From Flavobacterium pallidum (lineage in GTDB: Bacteria; Bacteroidota; Bacteroidia; Flavobacteriales; Flavobacteriaceae): DNA of 64,000 nt. Both the position numbers and the translations under genes were made by a program. The DNA is taken from assembly GCF_003097535.1 (NCBI RefSeq), contig NZ_CP029187.1, positions 372,001 through 436,000 of the forward strand, read 5' to 3'. The notes beneath the pieces were generated by a model. It had not been told where the DNA came from and made no database searches. It saw only the letters and a list, made by a program, of their open reading frames with translations. Shown one piece after another: positions 60,362 to 64,000 of the stretch. Position 1 is the stretch's first letter. Each line of letters starts with the position of its first letter.

Positions 60362-61597
60362 ATGATTTTCCTTTACAACCTTATCGTCCTGACGGCTTCG
60401 CAACTGGTAAAAGTCGCAGCAATGTTCAGTCCGAAGATGAAACTTTTCGTGGAAGGAAGGAAAGAGGTAACACAGAAAATCCTTGCAAAAATAAACCCGT
60501 CAGACCGCACAATCTGGTTCCACACCGCATCCTTAGGCGAATTCGAGCAGGGACTTCCCGTGATGGAAGCCATCAAACAGAAATACCCAAACCATAAAAT
60601 CGTCGTGACTTTCTTTTCTCCTTCAGGCTATGAAGTCAGGAAAAACAACACTGTCGCCGACGTAACGGTCTATCTGCCTTTGGACACTCCGGCAAAAGTG
60701 AAATCCTTTCTGAAAGCCGCGCATCCGGATATGGTTTTCTTTGTAAAATATGAGTTTTGGCCGAATTATCTCAGGCAGCTGAAACAACAAAATATCCCAA
60801 CATATCTGATTTCAGGAATCTTTCGGGAAAATCAGGTTTTCTTTAAGTGGTATGGTGGTTTTTACAGAAAAGCGCTGCGTACTTTCGAACAGTTCTTTGT
60901 GCAGAATGAAAAATCGAAAAATCTGTTGCAAAGCATCGGTTTCCAAAATGTAAAAATCAGTGGTGATACGCGTTTCGACCGTGTTTCGAAAATTTTGGAA
61001 CGCGACAATTCCCTCGATTTCATTGAAGATTTCATCGATGGAAAAATGACTTTGGTTGCCGGAAGCTCGTGGCCTAAGGATGAAAGCCAATACCGGGACT
61101 TCGTCAACGACCCTTCTTTTGACGTAAAATACATCATTGCGCCACACACGATCAAGCCCGAACAAATGCAGGAATTGAAAAACAGCTTTACCAAAAAACC
61201 CGTTTTATTTTCTGAAAAGGAAGGCAAAAACCTGGCCGATTACGACATTTTCATCATCGACACCATCGGTTTGCTGACGAAAATTTACAGTTATGCCGAC
61301 ATCGCTTATGTAGGCGGAGGCTTTGGTACTGCGGGTCTTCACAATATCCTGGAACCGGCGACTTTTGGCATCCCGATCGTGATTGGCCCGAATTATGCGA
61401 AATTTTCAGAAGCCGTGGCGCTGGTCGGTTTGGGCGGATGCCTTTCGGTGAAAACCAAAAATGAACTGGAGGAAACATTGGCGCTTTTGATCCAAAACCA
61501 GGATGAAAGGCTTGAGAAAGGGCATGTCTGCAGCACTTTTGTGCAGATGAATAAGAATGCGACGGACATCATCATGAAAAACATTCAAAATGTGTGA
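60362..61597 (+). CDS. waaA: 3-deoxy-D-manno-octulosonic acid transferase
   Basis: This 411-residue GT-B glycosyltransferase attaches Kdo to lipid A precursors at the inner membrane. It has an N-terminal hydrophobic anchor (about 1-20). WFHTASLGEFEQGLPV carries the conserved catalytic Glu. KYEFWPNYL, SGDTRFDRV and the donor-site YVGGGFGTAGLHNILEPA follow. The length is normal. Its last 8 bases overlap the start of a GNAT gene, so the two are coupled. Confidence 0.95.
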   Translation: MIFLYNLIVLTASQLVKVAAMFSPKMKLFVEGRKEVTQKILAKINPSDRTIWFHTASLGEFEQGLPVMEAIKQKYPNHKIVVTFFSPSGYEVRKNNTVADVTVYLPLDTPAKVKSFLKAAHPDMVFFVKYEFWPNYLRQLKQQNIPTYLISGIFRENQVFFKWYGGFYRKALRTFEQFFVQNEKSKNLLQSIGFQNVKISGDTRFDRVSKILERDNSLDFIEDFIDGKMTLVAGSSWPKDESQYRDFVNDPSFDVKYIIAPHTIKPEQMQELKNSFTKKPVLFSEKEGKNLADYDIFIIDTIGLLTKIYSYADIAYVGGGFGTAGLHNILEPATFGIPIVIGPNYAKFSEAVALVGLGGCLSVKTKNELEETLALLIQNQDERLEKGHVCSTFVQMNKNATDIIMKNIQNV

Positions 61598-62036
61598 ATT
61601 CATTTCCATAACCGAAAATGACATTCCTGTCATCCTTTCCATGATGGAAAATTTTTACGCCATCGATGGTTATCCGATTGACATTGAAAAATCAAATAGA
61701 CTGTTCGAAACCTTTATCGCCGATGAAAACCTGGGCAAAGCATGGCTGATTTATTCTGACGGAGAAGTCGCTGGTTACGTCATCCTCACTACGATTTTCA
61801 GTTTCGAATACGGCGGAAAAATCGCTTTTATCGACGAGTTATATATTAAGGAAGAATTCCGCGGCAAGGGAATCGGGAAAGCCAGTGTAACTTTCCTGAA
61901 GGAAGCAGCGACTAAACTGGGGCTGAAGTTGTTGTACCTTGAAGTCGAGCACCACAATTCGAATGCGCAGGAGTTGTACCTCAAATCCGGATTTTCGCTG
62001 CACAACCGGCGGCTGATGCAATATAAAATCAAATAA
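61590..62036 (+). CDS. GNAT-family N-acetyltransferase
   Basis: This 148-residue protein has a complete GNAT fold. IDELYIKEEFRGKGIGKASVTFL is motif A with the RGKGIG acetyl-CoA loop, and YLEVEHHNSNAQELYLKSGF is motif B. The start codon lies inside the end of waaA. Its substrate is not known, and a link to Kdo or lipid A is only suggested by coupling. The S46 peptidase gene follows 18 bp downstream. Confidence 0.9.
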   Translation: MCEFISITENDIPVILSMMENFYAIDGYPIDIEKSNRLFETFIADENLGKAWLIYSDGEVAGYVILTTIFSFEYGGKIAFIDELYIKEEFRGKGIGKASVTFLKEAATKLGLKLLYLEVEHHNSNAQELYLKSGFSLHNRRLMQYKIK

Positions 62037-62054
62037 TTCACTAAACACACCTTT

Positions 62055-64000
62055 ATGAGATTCTTAAAACTGATATTTTTATTTGTCGTTATCCAGGCCA
62101 AAGCGCAGCAGGGAGGCATGTGGATTCCATCACTATTGGAGGGCATGAATGAAAAGGAAATGAAAAACCTGGGCATGAAAATGTCGGCAGCCGATATTTA
62201 TGATGTCAACCATTCGAGCCTGAAAGATGCCGTGCCGCAGTTTGATGGCGGCTGCACCTCGGAAGTGATTTCCCCGAAAGGATTGCTGCTGACGAACCAT
62301 CATTGCGGATTCGATGCGATACAGTCACATTCTTCCGTAGCACACGATTATCTCACCGATGGTTTCTGGGCCTATAAAATGGAAGATGAATTGCCGAATG
62401 AAGGCATGGTGGTGATGTTCATCGTAAAAATCGAAGACGTCACGAAACAGATTTTAACGGGCACCGAAAATTTGGCAGAAGCCGACAAACAAAAGAAAAT
62501 CCAGGAAAACATTACTGCCCTTTCCAATACGTTCCCGAAGGAGCGCTGGCAGGAAAACAAGATTCGTACGTTTTATGAAGGCAATCAATACCTGCTTTTC
62601 GTAACGGAGACTTTCAAAGACATCCGGTTGGTTGGGGCACCGCCGTCGTCCATCGGTAAATTCGGGTCGGATACGGACAACTGGGTTTGGCCGCGTCATA
62701 CCGGAGATTTCTCATTGTTCCGCATTTATGCCGATAAAGACAACCATCCGGCACCTTACTCAAAAGAAAATGTGCCGTATGTGCCGAAACATTTCCTGCC
62801 GATATCACTCGACGGTGTAAAAGACAACGACTTCAATATGGTGATGGGCTTTCCGGGAAGGACTACGGAATATTTACCGTCAGTAGCCATTGAGCAGATC
62901 GTTGACGAGCTGAATCCCGCCAAGATTGAAGTGCGCGACAAAGCGCTTAAGATTGAAGATGGATTTATGCGCAAGGACAATGCGATTAAAATCCAGTATG
63001 CCTCAAAATATGCAGGCATAGCCAATTATTGGAAGAAATGGATTGGTGAAACGCAGGGATTGAAGAAGTCAGGCGCGGTTAATGTGCGCAAACAGGACGA
63101 AAAGCGTTTCCAGCAGGAAGTCGTCAAAAAAGGGAAAACGTCCGAATATGGCAGCCTATTGTCTGATTTCGAAACCAATTACAAAGAAATTGCGCCGTAT
63201 GCTTTGGCACGGGATTATTTCAATGAAGTAGCGTTGCGCAATACGGAATTGCTGAGTGTCGGGTATAAATTGTATCAATTGGAGCAGTTGCAGAAGACCA
63301 AAGGCGAACAGGCATTTACCGACAGGAAAAATACTTTGGCCAATGGCTTAGGTGATTTTTACAAGGATTACAACAAAAATGTAGACGAGAAAATATTTGA
63401 GGAACTGATCCGTATCTATGCGCTTAAAGTACCTTTCCAGTTTATACCTCCCGGACTTGCAGGTACCGACACACGAAAATTGACTGTGGAAATTTATGAT
63501 ACATCAGCGCTTACCAGTTATGATGCCATCAAAAAATTACTGACCGGCGATACCCAGACCGTCCTTAATAATATGAATGCGGACAAAGGTTACCAGCTGA
63601 TCAAGAATATGGCCGACACTTACCTTAATAAGGTAGCTCCGAAATATGATGAAATCAACCTTCGGATTACGGCTTTGCAGCGCACGTACATCAAAGCCCT
63701 TCTGGAATTAAAAACCCGCGACCGGATGTTTCCTGATGCAAACAGCACGCTGCGTGTCACTTATGGCAAAGTGAAGGGATACAAGGCCAAAGACGCTACG
63801 ATTTATGAATCGAAAACGTATCTTGACGGTGTGATGGAAAAATATATTCCGGGCGATTATGAGTTTGACGTGTCTCCAAAACTGATTGACCTTTATAGTA
63901 AAAAGGATTTTGGCCGATATGGTGAAGACGGAAAAATGCCCGTTTGTTTCATAGGGACAAGCCATACTACGGGCGGAAATTCAGGAAGTCCGGCGATTGA
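62055..64000 (+). CDS. S46-family dipeptidyl-peptidase (DPP7/DPP11), partial
   Basis: The gene runs off the window after 648 codons. It has a signal peptide (about 1-17, ending AKAQ) and the S46 start QGGMWIPSLL. The catalytic triad is visible: His in LLTNHHCGFDAIQ, Asp in WPRHTGDFSLFR, and Ser in TGGNSGSPAI at the end of the window. These enzymes remove dipeptides from peptides in the periplasm of asaccharolytic Bacteroidota. The residue that separates DPP7 from DPP11 specificity lies some 18 residues after the serine and is outside the window, so the subtype stays open. Confidence 0.94.
   Translation, partial: MRFLKLIFLFVVIQAKAQQGGMWIPSLLEGMNEKEMKNLGMKMSAADIYDVNHSSLKDAVPQFDGGCTSEVISPKGLLLTNHHCGFDAIQSHSSVAHDYLTDGFWAYKMEDELPNEGMVVMFIVKIEDVTKQILTGTENLAEADKQKKIQENITALSNTFPKERWQENKIRTFYEGNQYLLFVTETFKDIRLVGAPPSSIGKFGSDTDNWVWPRHTGDFSLFRIYADKDNHPAPYSKENVPYVPKHFLPISLDGVKDNDFNMVMGFPGRTTEYLPSVAIEQIVDELNPAKIEVRDKALKIEDGFMRKDNAIKIQYASKYAGIANYWKKWIGETQGLKKSGAVNVRKQDEKRFQQEVVKKGKTSEYGSLLSDFETNYKEIAPYALARDYFNEVALRNTELLSVGYKLYQLEQLQKTKGEQAFTDRKNTLANGLGDFYKDYNKNVDEKIFEELIRIYALKVPFQFIPPGLAGTDTRKLTVEIYDTSALTSYDAIKKLLTGDTQTVLNNMNADKGYQLIKNMADTYLNKVAPKYDEINLRITALQRTYIKALLELKTRDRMFPDANSTLRVTYGKVKGYKAKDATIYESKTYLDGVMEKYIPGDYEFDVSPKLIDLYSKKDFGRYGEDGKMPVCFIGTSHTTGGNSGSPAI

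Overview
The window is chromosomal DNA of a gliding member of the Flavobacteriaceae (Bacteroidota), most likely Flavobacterium or a close relative. The evidence is two gliding-motility genes (gldB, gldC), a type IX secretion plug protein, two proteins with type IX C-terminal sorting domains, a second extracytoplasmic peptidase set (M1, M16, S46), few Shine-Dalgarno sites, and many promoters of the Bacteroidota form TTG-N(17-23)-TAnnTTTG. No rRNA, CRISPR array, prophage or complete insertion sequence is visible. There is one tRNA gene, tRNA-Gly(UCC).

Layout. 1-5.8 kb: end of an alpha/beta hydrolase, engB, gldC-gldB, nadE, a LuxR-type response regulator and a DNA primase that lacks its zinc ligands. 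6-8.3 kb: an ECF sigma factor, a membrane protein that is probably its anti-sigma factor, and an outer-membrane protein. 8.5-12.8 kb: polyprenyl synthase, two small exported proteins, rlmN and an O-methyltransferase. 12.9-19 kb: PAP2 phosphatase with tatA, then a five-gene minus-strand set made of three tandem paralogues of an exported regulatory-domain protein, a DUF6702 protein and an M1 peptidase. 19-25.6 kb: pepE, tRNA-Gly, a GNAT enzyme, an L,D-transpeptidase-like protein, a DUF5916 protein and gpmI. 25.6-35.7 kb: a giant type IX substrate, map with a methyltransferase, an M16 peptidase, the type IX plug protein and apaG. 35.7-41.9 kb: a small acidic protein and the four-gene ligase-associated DNA repair operon (exonuclease, ATP-dependent ligase, Lhr-like helicase, PdeM). 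42-43.1 kb: an AT-rich patch with two small exported proteins, one apparently frameshifted, closed by a large palindrome. 43-50.8 kb: pruA, a type A sorted protein, rsmG, a fatty-acid desaturase, an aspartate-type aminotransferase, purT and a DUF6370 protein. 50.9-57.6 kb: an uncharacterised membrane protein, a two-component system followed by a universal-stress-like protein and a bestrophin, and fabD. 57.7-64 kb: a galE / small membrane protein / DegT aminotransferase operon, waaA with a GNAT enzyme, and a truncated S46 dipeptidyl-peptidase.

The genes are mostly housekeeping and envelope functions. The most notable non-gene signal is a family of structured intergenic elements. Four divergent copies (near 12.9, 19.9, 46.0 and 49.3 kb) share end motifs, and their paired arms differ by compensating changes. 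Arrays of 6-8 bp words with fixed period also sit at several gene borders. Neither is explained by the coding annotation.
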